This document shows positions 1 through 6,197 of a stretch of DNA of 6,971 nucleotides, piece by piece. The position numbers and the translations under genes are program-made. Location of the stretch: the NCBI GenBank assembly GCA_035642415.1, contig DASQSI010000037.1:1-6971 (forward strand), read 5' to 3'. Position 1 is the first letter of the stretch. Each line of letters begins with the position of its first letter. The notes below the pieces were generated by a model, which saw nothing but the letters and a program-made list of their open reading frames with translations, was not told where the DNA came from and searched no databases. This DNA is from Rubrobacter_F sp035642415. GTDB taxonomy: Bacteria; Actinomycetota; Rubrobacteria; Rubrobacterales; Rubrobacteraceae.

Positions 1-1
1 T

Positions 2-247
2 ATGAGGCGCTTAGGCTCCGGCGCGCTCGATCTGTGCTATGTCGCAGTGGGGAGACTCGACGGCTGCTACGAGCAAGGCTTCTCGGCGTGGGACGTAGCA
101 GCGGGAATCCTGATACTAGAGGAAGCGGGCGGCGAAGCTACGAACTACCGGGGAGGCGAGCTCGACTTCGAGGACAAGGGGTTGGTGGCGAGTAACCGGC
201 TCCTGCACCCGTCTCTGGTGGATACCACGAGCAGGGATGGTAGCTAG
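2..247 (+). CDS. Inositol monophosphatase family protein, C-terminal fragment
   Basis: This is the last 81 residues of an enzyme of the inositol monophosphatase superfamily (IMPase, SuhB, HisN type), which hydrolyses a phosphate monoester with Mg2+. The fragment has the family C-terminal signature WDVAAGILILEEAGG at residues 30-44. Asp31 there corresponds to the third metal-binding Asp of the family (D220 in human IMPA1). The preceding RRLGSGALDLCYVAVGRLDG is the usual helix and strand before it, and LVASNRLLHPSLV is the typical tail. The N-terminal half with the other metal ligands lies left of the window, so the Met at position 2 is almost certainly internal. Substrate (inositol phosphate, histidinol phosphate, another sugar phosphate) cannot be decided from this end. 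It converges on the SRPBCC gene with 65 bases between the stops. That gap has a small dyad at 253-265 and a 13-base palindrome at 292-304 but no clear terminator. Confidence 0.9.
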   Translation: MRRLGSGALDLCYVAVGRLDGCYEQGFSAWDVAAGILILEEAGGEATNYRGGELDFEDKGLVASNRLLHPSLVDTTSRDGS

Positions 248-312
248 AGTCTAGGTTTAGAACCTCGAGGTGTGAATGCATAGTTTCTACATGCTGATTC
301 AGCAAGCGACGT

Positions 313-795
313 TCAGTAACGCTCGTTCGTCGAATCCTCTAACCCTTCAAGCAAGCAGCTTCGCACAGCTGATTGCCGAAACCGGAAAATCCGCTTAAGT
401 TGTAAGCGCACTAACGGATGGAAGACGTCGCTAAAGGGCGCAAACGGCAGTCGGTAGCGCACAACGTCTTCGATGATCGTCGCCTTACCACTATTGTAGA
501 ACCGGTGGGTGTGCCTCCAGACCCGATAGGGACCGTGCAGTTGCTCGTCCACGAACTCAATAGGTGGTTGCCAACGTGAGATACGGGCCTGCCAGCGCAA
601 CGGAACCCCGAACAAGCGAAGCGCATAGTCGATTAAGGTTCCTTCTTGCATCTGGACCGGTTGCGGCGTGAGAATTTGGAAGCGTAGTTCTGGAGGGGTG
701 ATGGGCTCTAGGTTGGCTGCATCAGCGAAAAAGGCGAACACCCGTTCGCGCGGTAGTGGCAAACTCACCGATGTCCTGAGAATGTGGAGTGTCAC
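313..795 (-). CDS. SRPBCC-fold (START/Bet v1-like) ligand-binding protein
   Basis: A 160-residue single-domain protein of the SRPBCC superfamily, a helix-grip fold that binds hydrophobic ligands in a deep cavity. The N-terminal strand and helix SVSLPLPRERVFAFFADAANLE (residues 9-30) is the usual opening. The family pattern WxHxHxF appears at 93-99 (WRHTHRF), followed by IIEDVVRYRLPF (107-118) and a C-terminal helix ending KRIFRFRQ (134-141). This resembles the SRPBCC subgroup often found alone or beside TIGR01777 (YfcH-type) epimerases, which databases sometimes mislabel as CDP-paratose epimerase; no Rossmann domain is present here. Ligand unknown. The start is GTG at 795, because AAGGA at 802-806 stands 6 bases upstream and no other in-frame start precedes Met49. 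Its codons are less GC-rich at third positions than those of the sugar porter. The 149-base leader shows only a weak promoter-like TTGAGC-N17-ATAAAG. Confidence 0.85.
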   Translation of the reverse strand: MTLHILRTSVSLPLPRERVFAFFADAANLEPITPPELRFQILTPQPVQMQEGTLIDYALRLFGVPLRWQARISRWQPPIEFVDEQLHGPYRVWRHTHRFYNSGKATIIEDVVRYRLPFAPFSDVFHPLVRLQLKRIFRFRQSAVRSCLLEGLEDSTNERY

Positions 796-944
796 ACTCC
801 TTCCTTATCGTAATTGGTCGTGTTGTGCCTCCATTCCCTAAGCCCTGTCCAGTCCTACGCTTTATCCAACCGCGAAAGACTAGCTCAAACAACTGGGATG
901 CCTCTGGCTCAGCATCTCAAGAATTTTATCGCGGCCGTTGAGAA

Positions 945-2330
945 CTAACCGCTCGCAAACCTCGCCTTCTGCTGCAGGTCGGCTTCGATCTGTTCCAGGC
1001 TCCGGCCCTTGGTCTCCGTCACCAGCGTACCGACGAAGAGAAAGGCTAGGACTCCGACCACGGCGTACCCCAAGAAAGTGATGCCCGGCCCCCATGATGC
1101 AAGGAAGACGGGAAACGTCTGGGCGACGGCGAAGTTAGCCAGCCAGTGCAGGAATATCGCGACGCCCATCGCGGTCCCTCGTACCCTCAGGGGCAGGACC
1201 TCTGGGAGCATCACCCACACCGTGGGTCCCCAGGTCGCCGCGAAGGAGATGATGAAGCCTGCCAGGCATAGGAGCGTTATGATAGCTTCGGGGTCTGTGG
1301 GATTCGATGGTTGGGGCAGGAGCAACGAGGAAACCCCAAGAACGGTCAAGCTCAACACCATGCCGACAAGCCCGGTCAGGAGCAGCGGCTTACGTCCCAC
1401 CCGGTCTATGAGCCAGATCGCTACGAAAGTCATAACAACGTTGACCACGCCGATGATGAGGTTGGCGTAGATGGCCGCCGCAGCCCCATATCCGACGTTC
1501 GTGAGGGTAGTGGGAGCATAGTAGATGATGGTGTTTATGCCTATGATCTGCTGGAAGACGGCGAGACCGATGGCCACTATCAGAGCAGGCCGGACCCACG
1601 AAGCCGTAAGCTCCCTGATGCCACCCTCCTCCTGTTCCTCCACCTCTCTTATGTCCTGGATCTCCTTCTCTACGGTCTCCTCGTCGCGGCTTCGGCGGAG
1701 CACGTCCCGCGCATCCTCGTCTCGGTCTTGGCTCACGAGCCAGCGAGGGGTCTCCGGCAAGAAGAACATCCCGATCAAAAGCACAAGCGAGGGGATTACG
1801 GCCAGACCGAGCATCCAACGCCACGCCCCAGACGAAGCCAGAAAAGCGTTCACTATATAGGCGAAGAGTATCCCAAAGACTATGTTGAGCTGGTTCAGAG
1901 AAGAGATCGCCCCTCGGATCTGGGTAGGAGCTATCTCCGAAAGATACAGCGGCACGATGAGGGCGGCCGACCCAACCCCAAGGCCTAAGACCACCCGGAA
2001 GAAGACCAGCACGCCGATGTTCGGGGCTAGTGCCGCGCCGATAGCTCCGATGGAGAAGAGGATGGCAGCAATGATTATGATGTTGCGCCTCCCCAGCTTA
2101 TCGGAAAGTGGCCCGGCGCTGCCCGCCCCAACCGCGGCTCCCAGCAGGAGCGAGGCGACTACCAGACCTTCGAGGAACGGGGTGAGTCCGAGCTCCTCGC
2201 GGATAAATAAGATCGCTCCCGAAATCACGCCCGTATCGTAGCCAAAAAGGAGGCCTCCCAAAGAGCCGAAGACGTAGATCGGCTTGTTGCCGCCCCCGAA
2301 CCTGCCTGCTGTAGACGTCGCATTCGACAC
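945..2330 (-). CDS. MFS sugar porter (XylE/GalP/IolT-like), proton-coupled sugar or polyol importer
   Basis: A 12-helix inner-membrane transporter of the MFS sugar porter family, 461 residues from the chosen start. Family motifs are all present: FGYDTGVISG (29-38), DKLGRRN (77-83), PETPRWLV (192-199), QQIIGINTIIYYAP (260-273), DRVGRKPL (309-316), WGPTVWVMLPE (367-377) and the closing ETKGRSLEQIE (439-449). Residues matching XylE sugar contacts are kept: Gln147, Gln260, Gln261, Asn266, Asn297 and Trp372. Asp32 and Arg112 match XylE Asp27 and Arg133, so H+ symport rather than facilitated diffusion is likely. The charged central loop lies at about 200-240. Substrate is open: xylose, hexose and myo-inositol porters share these motifs. 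The GTG at 2330 is preferred because TAGGGGGTG (2336-2344) lies about 7 bases upstream and the first helix begins at residue 16. The frame stays open to a GTG at 2411, but that start lacks a ribosome site and would add an atypical N-terminus. Confidence 0.93.
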   Translation of the reverse strand: MSNATSTAGRFGGGNKPIYVFGSLGGLLFGYDTGVISGAILFIREELGLTPFLEGLVVASLLLGAAVGAGSAGPLSDKLGRRNIIIIAAILFSIGAIGAALAPNIGVLVFFRVVLGLGVGSAALIVPLYLSEIAPTQIRGAISSLNQLNIVFGILFAYIVNAFLASSGAWRWMLGLAVIPSLVLLIGMFFLPETPRWLVSQDRDEDARDVLRRSRDEETVEKEIQDIREVEEQEEGGIRELTASWVRPALIVAIGLAVFQQIIGINTIIYYAPTTLTNVGYGAAAAIYANLIIGVVNVVMTFVAIWLIDRVGRKPLLLTGLVGMVLSLTVLGVSSLLLPQPSNPTDPEAIITLLCLAGFIISFAATWGPTVWVMLPEVLPLRVRGTAMGVAIFLHWLANFAVAQTFPVFLASWGPGITFLGYAVVGVLAFLFVGTLVTETKGRSLEQIEADLQQKARFASG

Positions 2331-2424
2331 CCCGGCACCCCCTAGCGTACGGAATATGCACCTCAAGACCACATTCTGCCCCGTTCGCACCGAGTTAAAC
2401 ATAGAAAGCACCGGTTTTCGTCGT

Positions 2425-2448
2425 TAGGTCTCGTGTAGGACCTAGCAC
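2425..2448 (-). promoter_or_regulatory. Operator-like dyad upstream of the sugar porter
   Basis: TAGGTC (2425-2430) and GACCTA (2439-2444) form a perfect 6-base inverted repeat with an 8-base spacer. The right arm also belongs to a second, overlapping dyad, GTG-TAGG-A-CCTA-g-CAC (2433-2448). It lies about 95-120 bases upstream of the porter start, where a promoter and operator would be expected. No convincing -35/-10 pair surrounds it: TTGTGC and TAACGA with an 18-base spacer on the minus strand is the best and is weak. An operator for a sugar-responsive regulator is an inference. Confidence 0.3.
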
Positions 2449-2491
2449 AACCTTGAGAAAGGGCTGTACTCTGGGGACCAGGTTGAAATTT

Positions 2492-2516
2492 AGGAGGAGT
2501 ATGCTTACTGCCTCCT
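2492..2516 (-). terminator. Hairpin between the metalloprotease and sugar porter genes
   Basis: AGGAGGAGT (2492-2500) pairs with ACT-g-CCTCCT (2507-2516), a 9-bp stem with one bulged base and a 6-base loop. On the minus strand it begins about 50 bases after the metalloprotease stop and is followed by AAATTT rather than a true U run, so it is at best a weak terminator. One arm is a perfect Shine-Dalgarno sequence and the other its complement. No gene starts there on the minus strand; on the plus strand the ATG at 2501 opens only a 12-codon frame. Confidence 0.3.
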
Positions 2517-2564
2517 CTATTCACGCCGCGAACCATTAGCCTTCCCGGCCTCCAATCGGTGGGC

Positions 2565-3287
2565 TTAACGTAACCGCCGGCCCCAGGTACCGAGAAGTAG
2601 AGCGGCCGCAGCGGCGACCGCCGCCGGTAGAGCGTAGATTCCCGCCACCCCCGCGGATAGCTCGGCAAGAGCGGGGAGCAGGGCATCCTCCGAGCCTTCC
2701 CGGAAGAGGCTCAAGACGAAGACCCCCAAAGCGAACAGGAGGAGCACCGCTGGTACGGAGGAAAGATCCTCCCGGCTCGGCACGCTCCCGAGCGCGAAGC
2801 TAAAGGCCAGGTAAGCCCACGCAGCGGCCATGACCGGGCTCTGCACAAGAAACCCACTCGACAGGATACGCTCCTCAAAAACCTCCGGTTGCGGAGTGAG
2901 AACCTCCGTTAGAGTAAGCGGCGTTAGCAGTGCGGTGACCACCAAGACCCCTATCGGGTTGAGAACGACGGGCGCAAGCCCGATAAGACTCTTGATGGGA
3001 GCGGAGCGGTTCTCGTGGCTGACGTAGCCGAGTCTCAGCCGGCCGTCGGGCAGGCTCTTGGGCGCAAAGGGCGCGAAGCGTTCAACCCGCGTTCCGGTAA
3101 ACATGCATGCCAGGTAGTGAGCACTTTCGTGCAGAGCAACACCCGGAAGCACCATGAGGTAGAAGGCCATCTTCCCGACGCCGCTTCCGAAGCCCCAAGC
3201 GGCCATACGGTTCATCGCGTACGAGCCGCAACCGTAGAGGAGTACGAGTTCGAGCGCGAAGATCAAAACAGGCTTATCAGCGGTCAC
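2565..3287 (-). CDS. Membrane zinc metalloprotease-like protein (M50-like, HESAH motif)
   Basis: About 240 residues, mostly membrane-embedded. The key motif is LPGVALHESAHYLA (47-60), in which His53, Glu54 and His57 form an HExxH zinc and catalytic site inside a hydrophobic helix, as in site-2 (M50) proteases. It is followed by a soluble stretch with RLRLGYVSHENRS (83-95) and then LIGLAPVVLNPIGVL (101-115). I associate the order HExxH, then LGYV, then LIGLAP with a subgroup of uncharacterised M50-like bacterial membrane proteins. Asp173 in SVPSREDL (168-175) could supply the third zinc ligand; that is a guess from position. Further helices lie at about 107-125, 150-168, 179-195 and 213-233. 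The start is uncertain. GTG at 3287 lies 37 bases after the permease stop and just before the first helix but has only a poor ribosome site. A TTG at 3395 would overlap the permease by 71 bases. Probably co-transcribed with the permease. Substrate unknown. Confidence 0.7.
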   Translation of the reverse strand: MTADKPVLIFALELVLLYGCGSYAMNRMAAWGFGSGVGKMAFYLMVLPGVALHESAHYLACMFTGTRVERFAPFAPKSLPDGRLRLGYVSHENRSAPIKSLIGLAPVVLNPIGVLVVTALLTPLTLTEVLTPQPEVFEERILSSGFLVQSPVMAAAWAYLAFSFALGSVPSREDLSSVPAVLLLFALGVFVLSLFREGSEDALLPALAELSAGVAGIYALPAAVAAAAALLLGTWGRRLR

Positions 3288-3324
3288 GGCAGAGCTTCGC
3301 CAACCAACATGTCCAACGTTTCCA

Positions 3325-4422
3325 CTACCCCTTTGGACTACCGAGATCGTCCCTCTCTCCGTAAGCCGGGCTCTTCGAGATGAACGTATCCACAAGGGCG
3401 GCCAAAAACGCAGTGACCGGCATAGCTAAAAGCAGACCAACGAACCCCAGCAAATCACCCAAAAACAGGAACGAGACGATCACCACCACCGGGTGCAGTC
3501 GGACGTGACGGCCCAAAATCTGCGGCTGGATGATGTTTGCATCCACCAGATGCAAGAGCACGAATAGCCCCACGACGAGCAACGCTTTGAGCGGTGAGAT
3601 CGTGAACGCTACTAACGTCGGCAACAGCGCGCCCGCCACCGGCCCGAAGTAAGGGATGATCTCCAAAAGCCCGGCAAGCAAACCGAAAGAGAAAGCCAGG
3701 GGAATGCCTATCATCCATAGACCGAGCCCCGCTCCTCCGCCCACGAGGAGCATCGCGATCGCTGTACCGACTACCCAGCCACGAAGCCTGGCCCCAAAAT
3801 CCTGTATCAGGTCCCTGACGTCTTCACGCCTGCTATACGGTACGAGGCGCAGAACCCCCGCGATCAAAGAATCGGGGTCGTAAGCCATGTACAGAGCTAA
3901 AACCAAGACAACGATCGCCCGAAGCGTTACCTCCGTCAGGCTGGTAACGAACTGCGGGAGCGAGCTGAGCACCGGCGAAATATTGTCTCTTAACCTTTCC
4001 GCCATCTTCTCGGACAAATCAGGAACATAATCTGCCAAACCGCCGGGAAGCTGGGTAGATAAAGCCGAGAGCTCATCCAGATACCCCGGTACCGCCGAGG
4101 CAAAGGTTTGGGCTTGCCGCAAAAAGCCCGGTAAGATAACGAGCCAGAGTAACGTGCCGATCGCCCCGATGGCCACCAGGGTGATGATCGGAGCCATCCA
4201 CGGGGGCGCTCCAATCCTTTTTACCGCGCTCACGATGCTACGAAGAACCACCGCTATGAGCGCGGCAATGGCCACCAGCTCCAAGTCTAGCAGCAACTCG
4301 TACGCGATCAGGAGCCCCGCGACGAGCAACACCGCGAGCGACACCCCGTAGGTTATCAGCCGACGCCGCCCACCGGACTCATCTCTGGATGCCACCCTCG
4401 AATGCTCTTCTTGCTCCGTCAT
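3325..4422 (-). CDS. AI-2E/PerM family transporter
   Basis: A 365-residue polytopic membrane protein of the AI-2E (PerM, YdiK, TqsA, formerly UPF0118) family, at the usual length. A charged N-terminus (1-22) is followed by two helices (about 24-65), the APPWMAPIITLV segment and a third helix (72-100). A long soluble stretch (about 101-160) follows, and then the conserved C-terminal half. The most diagnostic parts are GLLEIIPYFGPVAGALLP (251-268), NIIQPQILGRHVRLHPV (296-312) and FLGDLLGFVGLLLAMPV (320-336). Members have been linked to AI-2 export in E. coli (TqsA), and some to Na+ or Li+/H+ antiport; most are of unknown substrate, so the name should not be read as autoinducer transport. The ATG at 4422 has only a weak GAG ribosome site. 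A TAGTAT -10-like hexamer lies about 25 bases upstream without a good -35. The metalloprotease gene follows closely on the same strand. Confidence 0.92.
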   Translation of the reverse strand: MTEQEEHSRVASRDESGGRRRLITYGVSLAVLLVAGLLIAYELLLDLELVAIAALIAVVLRSIVSAVKRIGAPPWMAPIITLVAIGAIGTLLWLVILPGFLRQAQTFASAVPGYLDELSALSTQLPGGLADYVPDLSEKMAERLRDNISPVLSSLPQFVTSLTEVTLRAIVVLVLALYMAYDPDSLIAGVLRLVPYSRREDVRDLIQDFGARLRGWVVGTAIAMLLVGGGAGLGLWMIGIPLAFSFGLLAGLLEIIPYFGPVAGALLPTLVAFTISPLKALLVVGLFVLLHLVDANIIQPQILGRHVRLHPVVVIVSFLFLGDLLGFVGLLLAMPVTAFLAALVDTFISKSPAYGERDDLGSPKG

Positions 4423-4468
4423 TTGTACTCTTTTTACACGATACTAATGTATTTACCAGACGAACGAG

Positions 4469-4502
4469 AAGCCCTATAGGGCTTTGGGGGCAGCCCGCCC
4501 CC
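4469..4502 (-). terminator. Two adjacent hairpins between the PRC-barrel and permease genes
   Basis: On the minus strand a GC hairpin (GGGGGC and GCCCCC, loop of 5; 4486-4502) is followed after one base by a perfect 16-base palindrome AAGCCCTATAGGGCTT (4469-4484), then by CTCGTTCGTC. Stem strength is typical of rho-independent terminators but the following tract is only partly T. It lies about 180 bases after the PRC gene stop and 47 bases before the permease ATG. It probably ends or attenuates readthrough from the PRC unit. Confidence 0.4.
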
Positions 4503-4680
4503 CGGAGTCCATGGTGTGTCCGCCGGGCATCCCGGAGGCCATCGGCGGCTTCCAGACATAAGATGTCGTCTTCCTCACTTACCTCCCGGGAATTCGCCGG
4601 GAAGCCGTGCGCCAGTTCGTCGTGTTCCGCGAGAGGCAAACTTTTTGGAGGCCTTTGGCGTTACCTCCAATCCGTGCTTG

Positions 4681-5805
4681 CTAGACCTCGCGACCCTCGT
4701 TCGCCGGGTGATCGCCGGGCACCTCCTCGCGCCCCTCGGGCGCTGTGGGATGCCGGTGGTCAGCGGGCATGCGCTTGCGGACGTTCACGCGGTCCTCTTG
4801 GCGCTCCGGGGTTCTGGTCCCAGGCTCCTCCCCACCGATATCGTGTTCGCGGTCTGCGTCTACCACCTCGCCTTCCGGCTGTCTCTCGTCCAAGCGCTTA
4901 TGGGCCCCTGCACGCTCCCCCGGCCGGACATCGACCTGCTCACCACCTGTTGTGGTATCAGGATAGTAAGGACCGTAAGCCTCTCTCTCTGCAGAGGCCT
5001 GGGCAGTCTCTGCCTGATAGTAGCTGAGAACCCTCTGCTCGAACTCGGGCGTTATCTCCCGGTCGTCGCTGAAGGTTGGTCCTTCCTTGATCGTATCCTT
5101 GTCTGCCTCAACCTCGACGAGCCGTCGCTTGTCGTTTACACGTACGATGTCCATGGGGATTAAGGTGGACCTGGTGCCAAGGAAGCCCATCTTTACACCG
5201 ATATACTCAGGCCGATCGCTCTCGTTCACGAAGAGATCGTCTACCTTACCGATCTTCTCATAGTGCATGTCGTAGACCTGGTAGCCTGTGAAGTCCAGAC
5301 CGGCCTCTCTGGGGGCGGCTTCTTCGCGGTCCGCGGAGGCCGGATGCTCTCGAACCTCATCATGCTCCCCGCCGAAGTCGTCCGTAGCAACGCCAGAGGG
5401 TCTCCCGCCGTCTTCCGCACGCCCGGTGTAACTCTCCTCTGCGCCGGCGTCGTGCTCTGCGGAGCTCTGTGGAGCGCCGTGCTCATAATGGCTACGCACC
5501 TGCTCCTCAAACTCGGGCGTGATCTCCCCGGCGTCGTCGAAGGTGGGGCCTTCCTCCACCTTACTCTTTGGCTGAGAAACCTCGATCACTCGTCGCTCCC
5601 CATCAACCCGGACCACATCCATCGGGATCAGGACAGATCTCGTTCTCAAAAGGCCTATCTTTACACCGATGTACTGTAACCTGTCGTCCTTGTCAACGAA
5701 GAGGTCGCCAACCCTGCCGATGTTTTCGCCGTCGCGGTCGTAGACCTCATATCCGGCGTATCGCTCTTCGAGCGCTGCGAGCCCGTCCTCGTACTGACCA
5801 TCCAA
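4681..5805 (-). CDS. Tandem PRC-barrel domain protein with DUF2382-like tail, probable stress protein
   Basis: About 374 residues, soluble, very acidic and rich in Glu, Asp and Arg. Two PRC-barrel domains are visible. The first, about residues 17-108, has GYEVYDRDGENIGRVGDLFV, then YIGVKIG, then LIPMDVVRV, then EGPTFDDAGEITPEFE. The second, about 173-263, has the same order (GYQVYDMHYEKIGKVDDLFV, YIGVKMG, LIPMDIVRV, EGPTFSDDREITPEFE). By eye the two copies are roughly 55-60% identical, so they arose by internal duplication; a disordered linker of about 65 residues separates them. The last 100 residues are low-complexity and weakly recall DUF2382 (YsnF-type), for example VNVRKRM and EGREEV, often joined to PRC-barrels in stress proteins. 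The start is probably TTG at 5805: AGGAGG (5814-5819) sits 8 bases upstream, while the longer GTG at 5814 abuts that site. PRC-barrels bind RNA or protein partners; the role here is unknown. Confidence 0.85.
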   Translation of the reverse strand: MDGQYEDGLAALEERYAGYEVYDRDGENIGRVGDLFVDKDDRLQYIGVKIGLLRTRSVLIPMDVVRVDGERRVIEVSQPKSKVEEGPTFDDAGEITPEFEEQVRSHYEHGAPQSSAEHDAGAEESYTGRAEDGGRPSGVATDDFGGEHDEVREHPASADREEAAPREAGLDFTGYQVYDMHYEKIGKVDDLFVNESDRPEYIGVKMGFLGTRSTLIPMDIVRVNDKRRLVEVEADKDTIKEGPTFSDDREITPEFEQRVLSYYQAETAQASAEREAYGPYYPDTTTGGEQVDVRPGERAGAHKRLDERQPEGEVVDADREHDIGGEEPGTRTPERQEDRVNVRKRMPADHRHPTAPEGREEVPGDHPANEGREV

Positions 5806-5819
5806 AACGCCCACCTCCT

Positions 5820-6005
5820 CTATTCTTCGCCAAGGTGTGGTATCCCCGGCTTCACGAGATTAAGGTTACCTATGCCACTACAAACTAAACATGAGAGCGG
5901 TAAACATCTATCCTGGATGCGCCGCAGCACTATCAACTTCTCACCATGTAAGTGGTGGGCTTCAGGGCGCTCGCCCTGCATACCTCCCTGTAGCGGCTCA
6001 AACAC
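5820..6005 (-). CDS. Possible 61-residue Cys-containing micro-protein ahead of the PRC-barrel gene
   Basis: GTG at 6005 has a near-ideal ribosome site: AAGGAG at 6012-6017, 6 bases upstream, inside an almost pure purine leader. The frame runs 61 codons and stops with TAG at 5820, and that stop is immediately followed by the AGGAGG used by the PRC gene, a normal operon junction. The product is soluble, with HxxHxxxH-like residues near 17-20 and Cys34, Cys39 and Cys42 (CLPLSCLVC). I recognise no family. The first 30 codons are GC-rich at third positions like local genes and the rest are not, so the frame could be decayed or only a leader region. A 7-bp hairpin (5963-5978) lies inside it. Confidence 0.4.
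   Translation of the reverse strand: MFEPLQGGMQGERPEAHHLHGEKLIVLRRIQDRCLPLSCLVCSGIGNLNLVKPGIPHLGEE
5866..5890 (-). promoter_or_regulatory. Weak second SigF/SigB-like promoter proximal to the PRC-barrel gene
   Basis: On the minus strand GTTT (5887-5890), a 15-base spacer and AGGTAA (5866-5871) resemble the actinobacterial stress-sigma pattern GTTT-N15-17-GGGTA with one mismatch. It would start a transcript about 50 bases before the TTG of the PRC gene, inside the upstream micro-ORF. It is an alternative to, or an addition to, the better match at 6055-6081. Confidence 0.2.
5963..5978. repeat. Short GC-rich hairpin
   Basis: CAGGGCG and CGCCCTG form a perfect 7-base inverted repeat around CT; as RNA this is a 6-bp stem with a tetraloop. 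It has no T run on either side, so it is not a terminator. In the minus-strand transcript it lies near the start of the 61-codon frame and could affect its translation. Confidence 0.4.
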
Positions 6006-6054
6006 TATCGTCTCCTTTTCTCCTTCTTTCCCTGGTTCTGCCCATCTCTCTTAC

Positions 6055-6081
6055 TACCCACCCTACAAGCGCCTACAAACC
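6055..6081 (-). promoter_or_regulatory. Candidate SigF/SigB-type general-stress promoter
   Basis: On the minus strand GGTTT (6077-6081) is followed after exactly 17 bases by GGGTA (6055-6059). This matches the GGTTT-N15-17-GGGTA form described for SigF-family promoters of mycobacteria and the related Bacillus SigB consensus. A transcript would begin near 6048 and have a leader of about 43 nearly all-purine bases ending in AAGGAG and the GTG at 6005. The micro-ORF and PRC-barrel gene would be its targets, which suits a stress role. Which sigma factors this organism has is not visible here. Confidence 0.4.
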
Positions 6082-6197
6082 GTTCCCGTACCCCAGGCAC
6101 CACGACTATCTTCCCGATAAACGGAAAGAGCAAAGACTAGGAAGCGCAATCAAAGGTGCCACGGCTTCTTGGCAGATACTATTTGCTTCTCAAATGA

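Noticed and set aside
898..917. Dyad GATGC and GCATC after the sugar porter stop
   Set aside because: Short stem, 10-base loop and no T run on the minus strand; too weak to call a terminator.
1009..2241. Several long open frames on the plus strand opposite the sugar porter
   Set aside because: They are antisense shadows of a GC-rich gene; the minus-strand frame carries all the family motifs.
2331..2411. N-terminal extension of the sugar porter to GTG 2411
   Set aside because: No ribosome site, and the extra 27 residues are unlike family N-termini; GTG 2330 has TAGGGGGTG in place.
3288..3395. Extension of the metalloprotease to TTG 3395
   Set aside because: It would overlap the permease C-terminus by 71 bases with no family-like sequence; kept only as an alternative start.
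4379..4639. 86-codon minus-strand frame as an independent gene
   Set aside because: It starts with TTG without a ribosome site, runs through two strong hairpins and overlaps the permease start by 44 bases. Treated as a possible remnant only.
5806..5814. GTG at 5814 as the PRC-barrel start
   Set aside because: AGGAGG directly abuts this GTG, which is too close; TTG 5805 has an 8-base spacing.
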